Part shown: piece after piece, positions 34,700-46,000 of the stretch | Layout: each line of letters opens with the position of its first letter | How positions within the stretch are numbered: position 1 is the stretch's first letter | Assembly: GCF_902459465.1 (NCBI RefSeq) | Contig: NC_047066.1 | Coordinates: forward strand, 3,534,001-3,598,000 | Direction of reading: 5' to 3' | DNA length: 64,000 nucleotides | Origin: Asterias rubens | Lineage: Eukaryota; Echinodermata; Asteroidea; Forcipulatida; Asteriidae | The notes under the pieces: generated by a model | Database searches by the model: none | Told to the model about the DNA's origin: nothing | What the model saw: the letters and a program-made list of their open reading frames with translations, nothing else | Position numbers and translations under genes: made by a program

Positions 34700-36206
34700 A
34701 CACAAAATAATTGTGTGTATTTGAAGAGAAGCTCCCAGACTACAAAGTCGCTTTCTAGACAATAACAACACACGATTATGCGCAGACGACAGAAAGGCTC
34801 CTGACTAAATACTTGGACAAAGTTCAAAGAGCACCGCCAATTAGTACATCAAGAGAGGGCGCTAGGAGAGATGAAATATTTCAGCTATGTGCGCAATGCA
34901 ATAATCCCCGACCGAGAGTCGTAATTAATAATGCGAGATGGGTAGGCCAGCTGCGCCTACATTCAGAACCCGTTGCACAAAATGGTATTTCAAAAAACTA
35001 CAACTCAAAGTAATATGACTGGCACATTATGAAGAGATTGTCTTTTAGCTCAACTGCTCAACCCAAACACATGTCACAAAAAAATGAATGTATTTTTTTA
35101 ATAATAGGGAGCTGAGAAAGTGACAACCAGTCCGGTCCTGGAATTTCATCTTTGAGAGGGCAAGGCCATTTTCATTTTGCAAAATTTTCATTTTTCATAT
35201 GAAACTTTTGTTAAGGGACAAAGGAGGCCGAATTCTAACAACTGGATCAACTGGAGTAAAATACAAAATAAAGTAGGCGTACCCCAACCCCCAAAGGCTA
35301 CAAAACAATCACGACAGAAACTCCCATAAATCTGCATTCCGTGTATCAATTTATTGATTTACACAATGTACATCGATGGTCAAGCATTCTGGCTAGGTTA
35401 ACCGTTATGGGTCAGTCATAAACATAAATCACAGATCTCAGGATAAGGATAACAATATTTGTGTGATATCCTTTTCCATTTCTACAACTTTGGTTTCTTA
35501 ATATATAAAGAAGCACAGTGAACTTAAAAGCATGTTTCATAAAGACTTCCAGAAACAGCCACACCCTGAAAAGCATAACAACAGAAAAGAAACAAATTAA
35601 TAAAGTTATATAGGCGCCCAGGATATTCATTATAAATTATATCTAATCATGTTCATGAACTATAGTAACCCAAAGTTGCTTGCAAGAAAGCCATTTTGCA
35701 ACCAACCCTGCCTTATCTGAACTATACTCAAGCAAATAATGTTGTATTTCTGAACTCAACATTCAATTTGATTTATTTATGTAAACATTCAACATGAATG
35801 AGATGAAAATAATTTGAATGTCTGGGACCCCTAGCCCTTTTATCTCTCAATAAGGAGATTTACAGGGGCTGATTTCACAAAGAGATCTGCAAATCAATTG
35901 TAAATGCTAATTAAAGTGTGACGTCACAATACAAATCACGACAGTAATACTGACAATATTTTTAACTAAGAATTTGTATCACTTTGTGAAATCAAACCCA
36001 GACTTGTACATCACCAGTAATACTAAACTGCAGGTTTGAACACAACATGGAACCTATTTCTTTCCCCCTTTTGTCTAAGCTTGACTTACTCCTAGAATTT
36101 GTTTTTGAAGTTTCAGGGAGGTTTTCAGAAAATCCTTAAATCGGTAGAATCCTAAGAAAGCTTATTTTACGGTCTGTCGTTTGTTAGTTGTCATCACCAG
36201 TCTATA
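34700..36206. other. No gene seen
   Basis: Upstream of paralog B. Includes a small 'gatttcacaaagagatctgc' MITE at about 35,870-35,998. Confidence 0.4.
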
Positions 36207-36210
36207 TTAA

Positions 36211-36592
36211 AGACACTGGACACTATTGGTAATTGTCAAAGACCAGTTTTTTCATTTGGTGTCTCTCAACATATGCATAAAATAACAAACCTGTGAAAAT
36301 TTGAGCTCAATCGGTCGTCAAAGTTGCGAGATAATAACGAAAGAAAAAACACCCTTGTCACACGCAGTTGTGTGCTTTCAGATGCTTGATTTTGAGACCT
36401 CAAAATCTAATTCCGACCTCAAAATCTAACTCCGAGGTCTTGAAAACTACCTCTTTCTTGAAAACTACGTCACTTCAGAGGGAGCCGTTTCTCACAATGT
36501 TTTATACTATCAACCTCTCCCCATTACTCGTTACCAAATAAGGTTTTATGCAAATGATTATTTTGAGTAATTACCAATAGTGTCCACTGCCT
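36211..36592. mobile_element. TTAA MITE family, full copy
   Basis: TTAA then AGACACTGGACACTATTGG; right end AATAGTGTCCACTGCCT, its TTAA lost. Confidence 0.8.
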
Positions 36593-36599
36593 CAAAAAC

Positions 36600-38810
36600 A
36601 TAAAACAACAACAGGAACATAACTGTGGCTTTAATCTGAATAACAAGAAATTGCATTCTTAAAAATAAAAAAAAGGGCGTAACAACAACCAACCAAACCC
36701 AAATAATGCCAGAAATTTGTTTTACTCTTTCATTGTCAGTATTCGTCTAGAAGAGCATTTTTTATAAGTGCAAAAATTATAATAAGAACAAAATTAATAG
36801 AAGAAACTCCTTAAATTTTGGCACTGTTGAATTTGCCTCACAATTCACGTGGGGGAATTTAAATTAACTAAAGATGAACATAAACATCAGGTTGAAAAGT
36901 CCAATGGCAGAGGCCATAACTTAAATAAGTTTATGACAAAACACAAAAAACCACCCACCCTTCTTTGATTTTAACAATTTACCACTAAATCCATGTCCCC
37001 CCTTTTTAACCACTGCACTCACTAATGCCACCCACAAATAACCCAGAATACTAAACAAAACCCCCAAACACAATTCACTCATCAACTAAATATTACCAGA
37101 TTTTATCCCCCAAGGAATTAACTCTCAAACTTAAATATTAACAATTATTTACAAACGAAACCATCACAATAAACTAAGATTGCACAACCTGCCTTATTTG
37201 AAAACTATCTACAGATAATTATTAAGTCCATGATTTGCGCATCTTCAAGACAGTATGCATATTAAAGCAAACGCAGTTGCTTTCCAGTCGAACACTCATC
37301 AACACGTCTTTAAGACTGATCATAAGAAGTAACTAGAGATGGCCATTCCCACCTGAACTTACAATAGTTCTTTCCCTAAAGAACTTACCCATTGTTACTT
37401 TGGTGCTAATAATACTGAACATTTTAGCTTTGCATCACAACTTTTTTAACTGAAAACAACTAAGATTTAAGGATTTTTAAAATTAGAACGAAAAACAGAA
37501 TTGGATTCAAACAAAATCAACAAAAGTGGAAGACAAAATAATGATAAAGAAGAACTCTACTTGCCATAAGAAAAAGTGTCAGAATTTGCCACTGCGGCTT
37601 ATCACCATGTGAACAAGCACAGGATGTCTATAGCAACAGCCGAAGCCATAGCCGTTCACCATGAGAACAAGCATTAAAGAATAGGAGGTCCATAGCAACA
37701 GCCATAGCCATAGCAACAGTCATAGCCATAGTCGCAGCTGCAAGTTCGGGTATGGCCTAAGCTTCCATAATGTTAACATATTATACAAGTAGGCCACTTC
37801 TCAAAGCTGACACAAAGCGCTTGAGAACAACTCTGACAAAATGTTAAAAACAAATATACAAAATGAAAAATACTTTCACATACCTGTGATGAATACATTT
37901 TATATACAGGTAGGTGGTGGTACATGTATTTACTGCATAACATGTTTTCTTTCCCTGCGCGACTTAAAGACAGAGTACAGATTGGTAATTACAAAATATA
38001 ATACTTATGATCAAAACAAAAATCAAACCATCAAACAAACACAATTTATATCAAGTTCATACCAGTTCTAACATTTTTTAAAGTCAAAGAGTTATTGTTA
38101 TTTATTTTTTGAATCACTGTTGATTATTGAACTTGGTATAAATGTGGACTACAAAATCCCACACACCACAAAATCATTGCCAACACAACAAACCCTTTTT
38201 CGTTGTCTTCTTCTTAAATTTTTATGAATTTTGTTGAGGTTGTTTCTTAAGCTGATTTGTAAGAGATTTAAAATAATTGTTAAAAAAATACCCCAAACCC
38301 ATCGATGTACTTTTTCTTTAAGCCTCCACATCAGCAAAATTTTTAATAAAATTACAAATTATATAATTACATTTTTTTTAAGGAAACATCTTTACATTGC
38401 AGCATTACTCTCACAGGCAACCATAGTTTGCACGACAATAAACAGCAAACTGTTGTGATAAAGAAAAAAAAAAAACGATTTCAGAAGGGAACGATACTAC
38501 CATAGAGTAAGGACAGAGATACTACAAAGCATAACAAACTACCTTCTTATAACTGAGGCAATTTATATGACATAGTTTCAATGAGATATTGAGTGTATGC
38601 AAGTATTATGAAACAGAAAAGTCATAACATTTAAAATTCTCTTGCATAAATACTAGTCCAATGTCGTTCTTTATGAGCTTCTGATCACTGCTGGAACCTG
38701 GGTTTGTACAGTAGTTTTTGTATGACTGAACATGTAGAATAACTTAAAACCCACTGGATTTCAATAAATGCTTGGCTTGCCTAATTGTTTATGGAGGCAA
38801 AAAAGGCCAT
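36600..38810. other. No gene seen
   Basis: AT-rich. A 'tagccatagcaaca' short repeat lies at 37,620-37,735, with a relative near 15,360-15,460. No exon continuing the clathrin-like gene was recognised here. Confidence 0.4.
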
Positions 38811-38814
38811 TACC

Positions 38815-39435
38815 TCATTGCCCCTTGAAAATGCCTCCATGCTCCTGGTCAATGCCTCCATGCCCCTGGTCAATGCCTCCATGCCCCTGGTCATTGCCTC
38901 CTTGACTCTGGCCATTGCACATGACCCTAGTCATTGCCTCCATGCCCCTGGTCATTGCCTCCATGCCCCTGGTCATTGCCTCCATGCCCCTGGTCATTGC
39001 CTCCTTGACTCTGGTCATTGCCACTATGCTCCTGATCATTGCCACTATGCTCCTGATCATTTCCTCCCCGTCCCTGGTTATTGCCTCCATGCCCTTGGTC
39101 ATTGCCTCCATGCCCCTGGTCATTGCCTCCATGCTCCTGATCATTTCCTCCCCGTCCCTGGTTATTGCCTCCATGCCCCTGGTCATCGCCTCCATGCCCC
39201 TGGTCATCGCCTCCATGCCCCTGGTCATCGCCTCCATGCCCCTGGTCATTGCCTCCATGCCCCTGGTCATTGCCCCCATGCCCCTGGTCATTGCCTCCAT
39301 GCCCCTGGTCATTGCCCCCATGCTGCTAGTCATTGCCTTTATGCCCATGGCCATGGCACCAATGCCCCTGGTATTTGCCTCCATGACTTTACTCATGGCC
39401 CCATGTCCTTGGTCACTGTCTTGGTGGCCCATGAT
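38815..39435. repeat. 21-bp minisatellite, about 29 copies
   Basis: Units contain 'gcctccatgcccctggtcat' with variants. Period 21 leaves several frames open (297 aa minus, 220 and 190 aa plus, heptad repeats such as MTRGMEA); these are artefacts of period, not genes. Confidence 0.9.
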
Positions 39436-39449
39436 AAATTCCAGTAAAA

Positions 39450-40262
39450 AATGCCTTTCCTTGCATAATAGAGGCGCTTTCTGCTGAAGAAAAACTGCCC
39501 TGCATTTACCAGAGCGAAAGTTACAGGCCTTGATTGAAACTTCCAACTCAACACTCAGCAATTTGTTATGTGAGAGTTGAAGGTTTGCACAATGTAAAAA
39601 AGGACCAGCAGCCCTAAATAACTCGGACATCCAGTACGAAACACCAGAAACAAGCGCAAAGGGTTGGATGGGGGGGGGGGGGGTAGTGGTTTCAAGGCTA
39701 AAAAACAAACCAAGGAGTTAGGCATGCCAAACTTTTCAAAATTTAGTCTTGGTGATAAGTGACCATATTTGCCAGAAATGCTGAAAAATTAGGCCCTTAA
39801 AAATAAAACCCTGATGCGTGATAAGTTTTGACGCTCTTTATGTAATAATTTGTTATGTACAAACACTGAAAAGTTAAATGTACTTCCCAAAATTATGCAG
39901 TAGGGTTCCATAAAAGCAGTGTTATAATGTACACGTCTTTAGAGCTTTAAAATGTGGTGCAAAAATACCCAATATACAAGTAAATGTACACATATCATTT
40001 ACATTTAATCTTACATGTATATGTTATTTTGAGGTTTGATTGACAGTATGTACTGTAACTGTTTGTGCATATAAATACAGTGGTGTACTATAATGTACAG
40101 TATTGTACAGACTGTACAATATTGTACAGTAAATCACGTTTCAAATTCTTAAAAAAAAAAAAAAACTAAACCGAGACAAAAAAAGTATCGTAAATACAGT
40201 AACCTCTTTTTAAATGAACCCCCTTCACCTAATACTGAAGTGGAGACAAATTTATGACAACA
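39450..40262. other. No gene seen
   Basis: G14 run at about 39,669-39,682; 'tgtacagtattgtacag' palindromes near 40,095-40,130. Confidence 0.4.
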
Positions 40263-40265
40263 ATG

Positions 40266-40500
40266 TAATTGTCAAAGACCAGTATTCTCACTTGGTGTAT
40301 CCCAACGTATGCATAAAAATAACAATCTGTGAAAATTTTGACTCAACTGGTCATCAAAGTTGCAAGAGAATAATGAAGAAAAACAAAACCACTCTTGTTG
40401 CACAAATTTGTGTGCTTTCAGATACCGAAAAAAGGCTTCAGGCCTGGTGTCTTTTAATATGTGACAGAGAAATTACCCCTTTCTCATAAACTTCATTAAA
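40266..40500. mobile_element. TTAA MITE family, truncated copy
   Basis: 'taattgtcaaagaccagtat' onward to 'cctttctcataaactt'. Confidence 0.6.
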
Positions 40501-40804
40501 CTCAGTTTATCTGACCCGATTTGATTAAAGTACATAAATTTACAGTCATTCGTAATACATGTAAAAAGACTGAATGTGTAAACATGACCACTAATCACAT
40601 AACAAGCAAACTCGTCTACCATGCAAACTTAATCATTTTAAACCTCTGTTGCAATCTATTCGTTCTGGTGGGATACAAGTTTAAATTTACAAAGAACACT
40701 TATCCTCTCAAACCACTCCAATTTTATTTTTTTACAAAACGCAAATTGAGAGTGAGTTTTACTTCTTGGCAGACAGGAGGATGGTAAGTATTGATGTGGG
40801 GGAC

Positions 40805-40985
40805 TGGGCCCAATTTCATAGAACTGCATAAGCAGAAAATATTGTTTAACAACTTCCTGCTTAGCAGAATTGAGCAGGATACCAGTCACTAATGGTACAT
40901 GCGAAATAGTCTTTTGGCTGGTTACCTTGCTCTGGTAAGCTTAGCTACTTTGTGCTTAAAGCAGTTCAATGCAAATGGGCCCTGG
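40805..40985. mobile_element. 'gagctgcttaagc' MITE, diverged
   Basis: 'gggcccaatttcatagaact' and 'gcagttcaatgcaaatgggc'. Confidence 0.6.
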
Positions 40986-41074
40986 TGTTGGTTTCCTGGT
41001 GGATTTATGCGATATAATTGGTTGATTTGCACATTAGAGATATTCATGTTTTGTACCCTTACACCGACGTGTAT

Positions 41075-41245
41075 AGGCACTGTGTACTTTCCAAATTTCT
41101 GTGCAAAAATCCACAGGCAAATCACTCGGGTGGGATTTTGAACCCATGGGATTTTGAACCCATGACCTTTGCATTGCTAGAGCAAAAGTCTTACTGCTAG
41201 ACCACCGAGTTAGCTCGTTAGCTAGATACAATTCAAATTCTATGT
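41075..41245 (-). mobile_element. tRNA-SINE, minus strand
   Basis: Minus-strand ACTCGGTGGTCTAGCAGTAA and 'gggttc' with a duplicated 'gggattttgaacccatg' block at 41,133-41,164. Confidence 0.6.
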
Positions 41246-41559
41246 GTTAGCAGCCGGTACCACAAAGGTTAAATAGAATAGAATATTTGTAGTGTTTGTT
41301 TTTTAGCTTGCAATGGCACACAAAACCAAGAAAAAAAGAGGAAATCAGCTCATCTGCTGAGCATGCCTGGTTCATCAATGTAGGTCTGAAAACAAGAATG
41401 AAGGAAATGCAGGCAAGGGGCAATCTCATTTCTTTAACTCTAATGACCCTCATTCTGTTCCCTCGTCCCCTATACATACACTCTTGATCAATTTGTACAA
41501 GCACCAATTAAAAAAACATCCATAAAAATACCTTGTTCCTTCAGATCCACCAGTTACGA

Positions 41560-41685
41560 CTGTCAGCCAAAATCCACAAGCAAATCACTCGGGTGGGATT
41601 CGAAACCCATGACCTTTGCATAGAGCAGATGTCTTGTCAAGCTAGCCTGATGGCTAGAGACTTTCACATGTATGGCAACAGTAGA
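41560..41685 (-). mobile_element. tRNA-SINE fragment, minus strand
   Basis: 'aaatcactcgggtgggattc' and 'gaaacccatgacctttgcat', as in the preceding SINE. Confidence 0.55.
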
Positions 41686-42344
41686 TCAACCACACACTTG
41701 ACACATACCATATCTCTTTTCGCGGCTTCTTTTTTTGTCATCACTTAGTGGGTGGAAAGCAGCGCAGCATGCACGATACTAACCCGGAGGCAATGCAGGC
41801 GACTGCCTCATAAGCCCCTTGGTCGATGCCTTTGTGTACATGAAATGCTTATCTAGAAATTTACAATTTCCTCTTCAGGTGCGCTTTACCAAGTTGAAAA
41901 ATTTGCCTTGGTGCCCTTGCCCTTTCAAAAACGAAGCATACAGGCCTGAAGCATCTCTTGGTTTAACTCTGAATCTCCATTTCCAATGTAGCAACGACAG
42001 CCATCCGGTTGCTGTATAAAACCCCAAAGTTGCAGTCGCATCGATGCTCTCTTGGTCTTGACCTTTAACCTCGTTAAAAAACACCTGTTCACACTGATCT
42101 TGTGGTCTCATGGAATCTCTCTCACGCATTCGCAATCATCAGAAGCCGGATCATTCTGGAAACATAGACTTCTCTAGTCTCCTTGCAATGGCCGGTCTTT
42201 TCAAGTTAGTTCTTGTGTGTTCAATTAATGCTTGTTCGCGTACTCCAACTGAAGAAAACTGCAGGAATAGTGAAAAATAAGAATATAAAGTTAGTCATGT
42301 TTATGGTGAGTAGAACTGTCTAGTCTCAGTTTCTGCGTATTCAC

Positions 42345-42672
42345 TTTATATAAAGCACATTTCTCAACAGCCTCTCAATGCACTTTACGTTAGTGCCGTG
42401 GTCATTGGGCCAATAACTTTCCCTTAATCCTTCTCAGCTCCCTGGGGACCAACAATCCTGTGCTGTCGTATGGCGCTAGTTGCTTTTTCATACACAATAT
42501 AAACATCGACCCTCGCAGGTACCCATTTATACCTCTTGGTGAAAAGAAGCAGTTACAGTGAAGCATCTTGCACAAGGACACAAGTGTCATGACCGTGATT
42601 CGAACCCACACTCATTACTTAACCACCAGAAATAGAATTCAATGCTCTCAACCACTCGGCCATGACACCCTA
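42345..42672 (-). mobile_element. tRNA-SINE with conserved centre, minus strand
   Basis: Minus strand: TGGCCGAGTGGTTGAGAGCA (A box) near 42,662, GGTTCGAATCACGG (B box), then a body with the approx. GGGACC core and GCTTTATATAAAG tail. Confidence 0.75.
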
Positions 42673-42794
42673 CAAATATTTTAAAGTGTTCCTAGCATAC
42701 ATGAAAACTTGATTCACCCGACAGATTTGATGCTACCTTGCTTTTCAAAAGTCTCCAATCAAAATTTCACCATTCAATATTTTTTATTTATTAA

Positions 42795-43010
42795 TGAGAT
42801 ATCGCCAAACTCACGAGGCCAGACGGCCACTTCAAGGTGAGGGCTACACTTAAATGATTTAGGCCATCGATTCAAATCAACTAATGGGGATATGTTGCCA
42901 CCTACTCCTGGGGCTGAACCCCTTCAGAGTCCATAAGGATATAGCCATGGGTATCATCCATAAAGAGCCTGGTTGGTAGAGTAGAATGCACTACCTTTCC
43001 AACTTTTTAC
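42795..43010. repeat. Interspersed repeat, uninterrupted copy
   Basis: 'cggccacttcaaggtgaggg' to 'agcctggttggtagag'. The same repeat at 50,565-51,070 is split by the inverted pLTR pair. Confidence 0.65.
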
Positions 43011-43048
43011 CATAGCATGGAAAGTAGTTTGAAATAAGCGAAACTTAC

Positions 43049-46000
43049 CTTCCCACTCCGATCAACCACAAGGGCTCTTTTGCCTTCACAGTCTGGTGCC
43101 CCAGTGAAGAGAGTCAGAGGCGAGACGCTAGCAGTACAGAGGAAGGTACCCGTTTCAATATCACACACTTTCACATGGCCGTACTTGGTCAGGACGTAAA
43201 CTAGGCCATAGTTGGAACAAATCTGTGACAAACAGTCAGAAGTCAGGTGAGGTTGTCAGTTGGTAAGTTAATAGTAATAATAATAATTTCAATTTGGTTT
43301 TTTACCCATATACACTGATGTTTGATAGCACTGTGTACTCAGCATTTACCCGAGTTCTGTGAAAAAAAATCACAGGCATATTACTTGGGTGGGATTCAAA
43401 CCCCTGACCCTTGCAATTCAAGAGTAGTGTCATACCAACTAGACCACCGAAATTGCCCGGTGGCTAGAGGCAGTTCGAATCCAATGTTTTAGCAGCGGGT
43501 ACTGCACACGATTTAATAGATGTTAAATTTGCATCGGGATAAAGAATATTCATTTTGGTTTTTACCCATATTGACCCCTTACACGCATGTCACACGCGGC
43601 GACTGTGCACGCTCCCCATTTTGGTGGTCAATAGGTTTACGACCAATTGACGACCAATTGAGTTCAAATTTTCACAGGTTTGCTATATTTTATGCTTATG
43701 TTGAGATACACCAAGTGAAAAGACTTGTCTTTGACAATTACCAAAGGTCTCCAGTAAGCTTGGGCGGTTCCTTCGGTTACCCGGTTCTACCCGGTTCCAA
43801 ATTGAAAACTGGACCGGCGGTTCCACTCTTCTGTGGAACCGGGTACCCGCTTTTGTCGGTTCCGATTTTAAAAGACCGAGTCCCAACTATAAAAGGCTCT
43901 GTGGAGCCGATCCTGCGACGAACCGGCTCTAGAAATTGAGGCTTGATGTTGAAAGCGGTGACCGCAGATACAGTGTGCAAAGGCTTCAAGCCGACATGAG
44001 TATCAACTATCACGTGTGGCTGCATACACAGTGCACAGCCCCCTCCAATGCATAGGGATCTATACATGTATATCTCATGCATATACATGTACATGTACAG
44101 AGTCCAAAGTCCAAATAGACAGCACGTTGTGATTGGCTGCCGATATATCCATATTCATAAAAGCTTGCCCCATGCACAAAACACACAGTACTGTATGCAT
44201 GTACAGGCATGTACACTTGTATGTACAGAGACGACACACTGCATGCACTACGGACGTACTGCACTACGGACGTACTGCACTACGGACGTACTGCTACACA
44301 ACGGACGTACTGCCGGCTAAATCAAAGACTTGTTTAAATGCAGGGAGAATAGGTGCTCGGTGGCACGATGTCTGATTGACTTGGGGTGGGTATTCTGGTA
44401 TTTTCGTTAAAAATAGATCGGCTCCAATTGTGTGTGTGTGAGCTCGGGACCGATGTCTGATTAACTTGGTTATTTTCAGTTAAAATAGATCGGCTCAATT
44501 GTGTGTGTGTGAGCTCGGGACGGGCCGCTTCTGTTTTATATTGAATTGGAACCGGGTATGTCTCAGAACCGAGCTTTTTTTCGGAACCGGAACCGAGCCC
44601 CAAATTTCTGGAACCGCCCAAGCTTAGTCTCCAGTGTCTTTAAGTCTTGCACATATTTGAACATTTTTGGGCGTTTGAATTTCCAGGGAAATGACTTCAA
44701 CATGTGAAGGAAGGAAACCACGCAAAAAAATGTCAAAATTCGCACAAGACTTGCACAGAATATTTCATTTTTACATCTCGTCGCGATCACAAGACCGCGA
44801 GAGTCTCACCTGAATAGATACAGGAAAGTCGTAAGGGTCGCTTTCGTCGAAATATAATTGTTCTGTACAGCTGATGAGGGCAGCATTCCCAGGTTTGTGC
44901 GGTCCCAGCTCGATGACATGGAGCTGATAACAACAAGAAAATAATATCCAGTTTTACCTTTCAGTAATAACAATAATAATCCCGAGGTCATTGGTTCGAA
45001 TCCCACTCTGGTCAATTCTTTGTTCAACCCCAAAACTCATTCAAAATTTTCCCAGTCAGTTTCCCTTGAGGTTTATATTGATATCTGAAACAAAAAGTCG
45101 CATCCCCTTAAGGTGATCCCCTGGCTGCCGCTTCCCAGGTTGTATCGTAATTTGGTTGTGATCCCTGGCTACACGGCAGTTAACGGTTGTATGGCTTCTG
45201 ACTGGCACCCCCGAACAAAGATATTGACAAAATAGGGACACCACCAATACAGGGCTAGACAGCTCAGTTGGTAGAGCGCTGGCACATTAATCCGGAGGTC
45301 GTTGGTTCGAATCCCACTCTAGTCAATTCTTTGTTCAACCCCCAAACTCAATAATAATAACATTTGTAAAGACGCACTTTAATCTGTAGAAAGCCATACA
45401 AAGGCGCCGGTCAAGATAGCACAAGAGGGAGCTGTCAAGTGGTAGGGAAAGCAAGTGTGGCAGGTATGTCTTCAGTTGCTGCTGGAAAAGGGAGATGTAT
45501 TTTCCCTGAGGTTTTCAGGAAGTGAATTTTAGAGCCTGGGTGCTGTGCTGGAAAAAAAACCTGTCTCCGTAGCTGGCTAAACGAGACCGGGGAACAAGGA
45601 GAATGTTGCTGGTAAATCTCAGACCAGGGCCCAATTTCATAGAGCTGAAGCAAAAAAACTTGTGAAATTTCTGCCTCGATTAAAACAGGATAACCAACCA
45701 TATTTCCACATGATTTTCAGGATGAGCGAAAAACCGCTGAATACCAGTAACAAGCAATATGGAACAGATGGAAATTTGGTTGGTATTCCTGTTTTTATCA
45801 AGGAAAAATTGTCATGCTAAGCAAATTGTTGTGCTTAGCAGCTCTATGAAATTGGGCCCTGGTCTTTGATCAACAGGTTTTGTATGTAGAGTGGGGCTGA
45901 ACCTGACGGTTGGTTAATGCAGTGTCATACTGTCATTCGTAGTCATACTAGATGTAAAGGGGTGGATTTCACAAAGAGTTAAGACTAGTCTTTAATCTCG

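Noticed and set aside
38815-39708. 297-aa minus-strand open frame (and 220/190-aa plus-strand frames)
   Set aside because: All come from a 21-bp minisatellite; period divisible by 3 keeps frames open on both strands. No start context, splice or domain support.
41875-42135. Possible further exon of the clathrin-like gene
   Set aside because: No clathrin similarity; its end matches an interspersed repeat also seen near 61,430.
45255-45330. tRNA gene
   Set aside because: Folds roughly as a tRNA but has stem mismatches, and its downstream sequence recurs after a second partial head at 44,980, so it is a SINE head.
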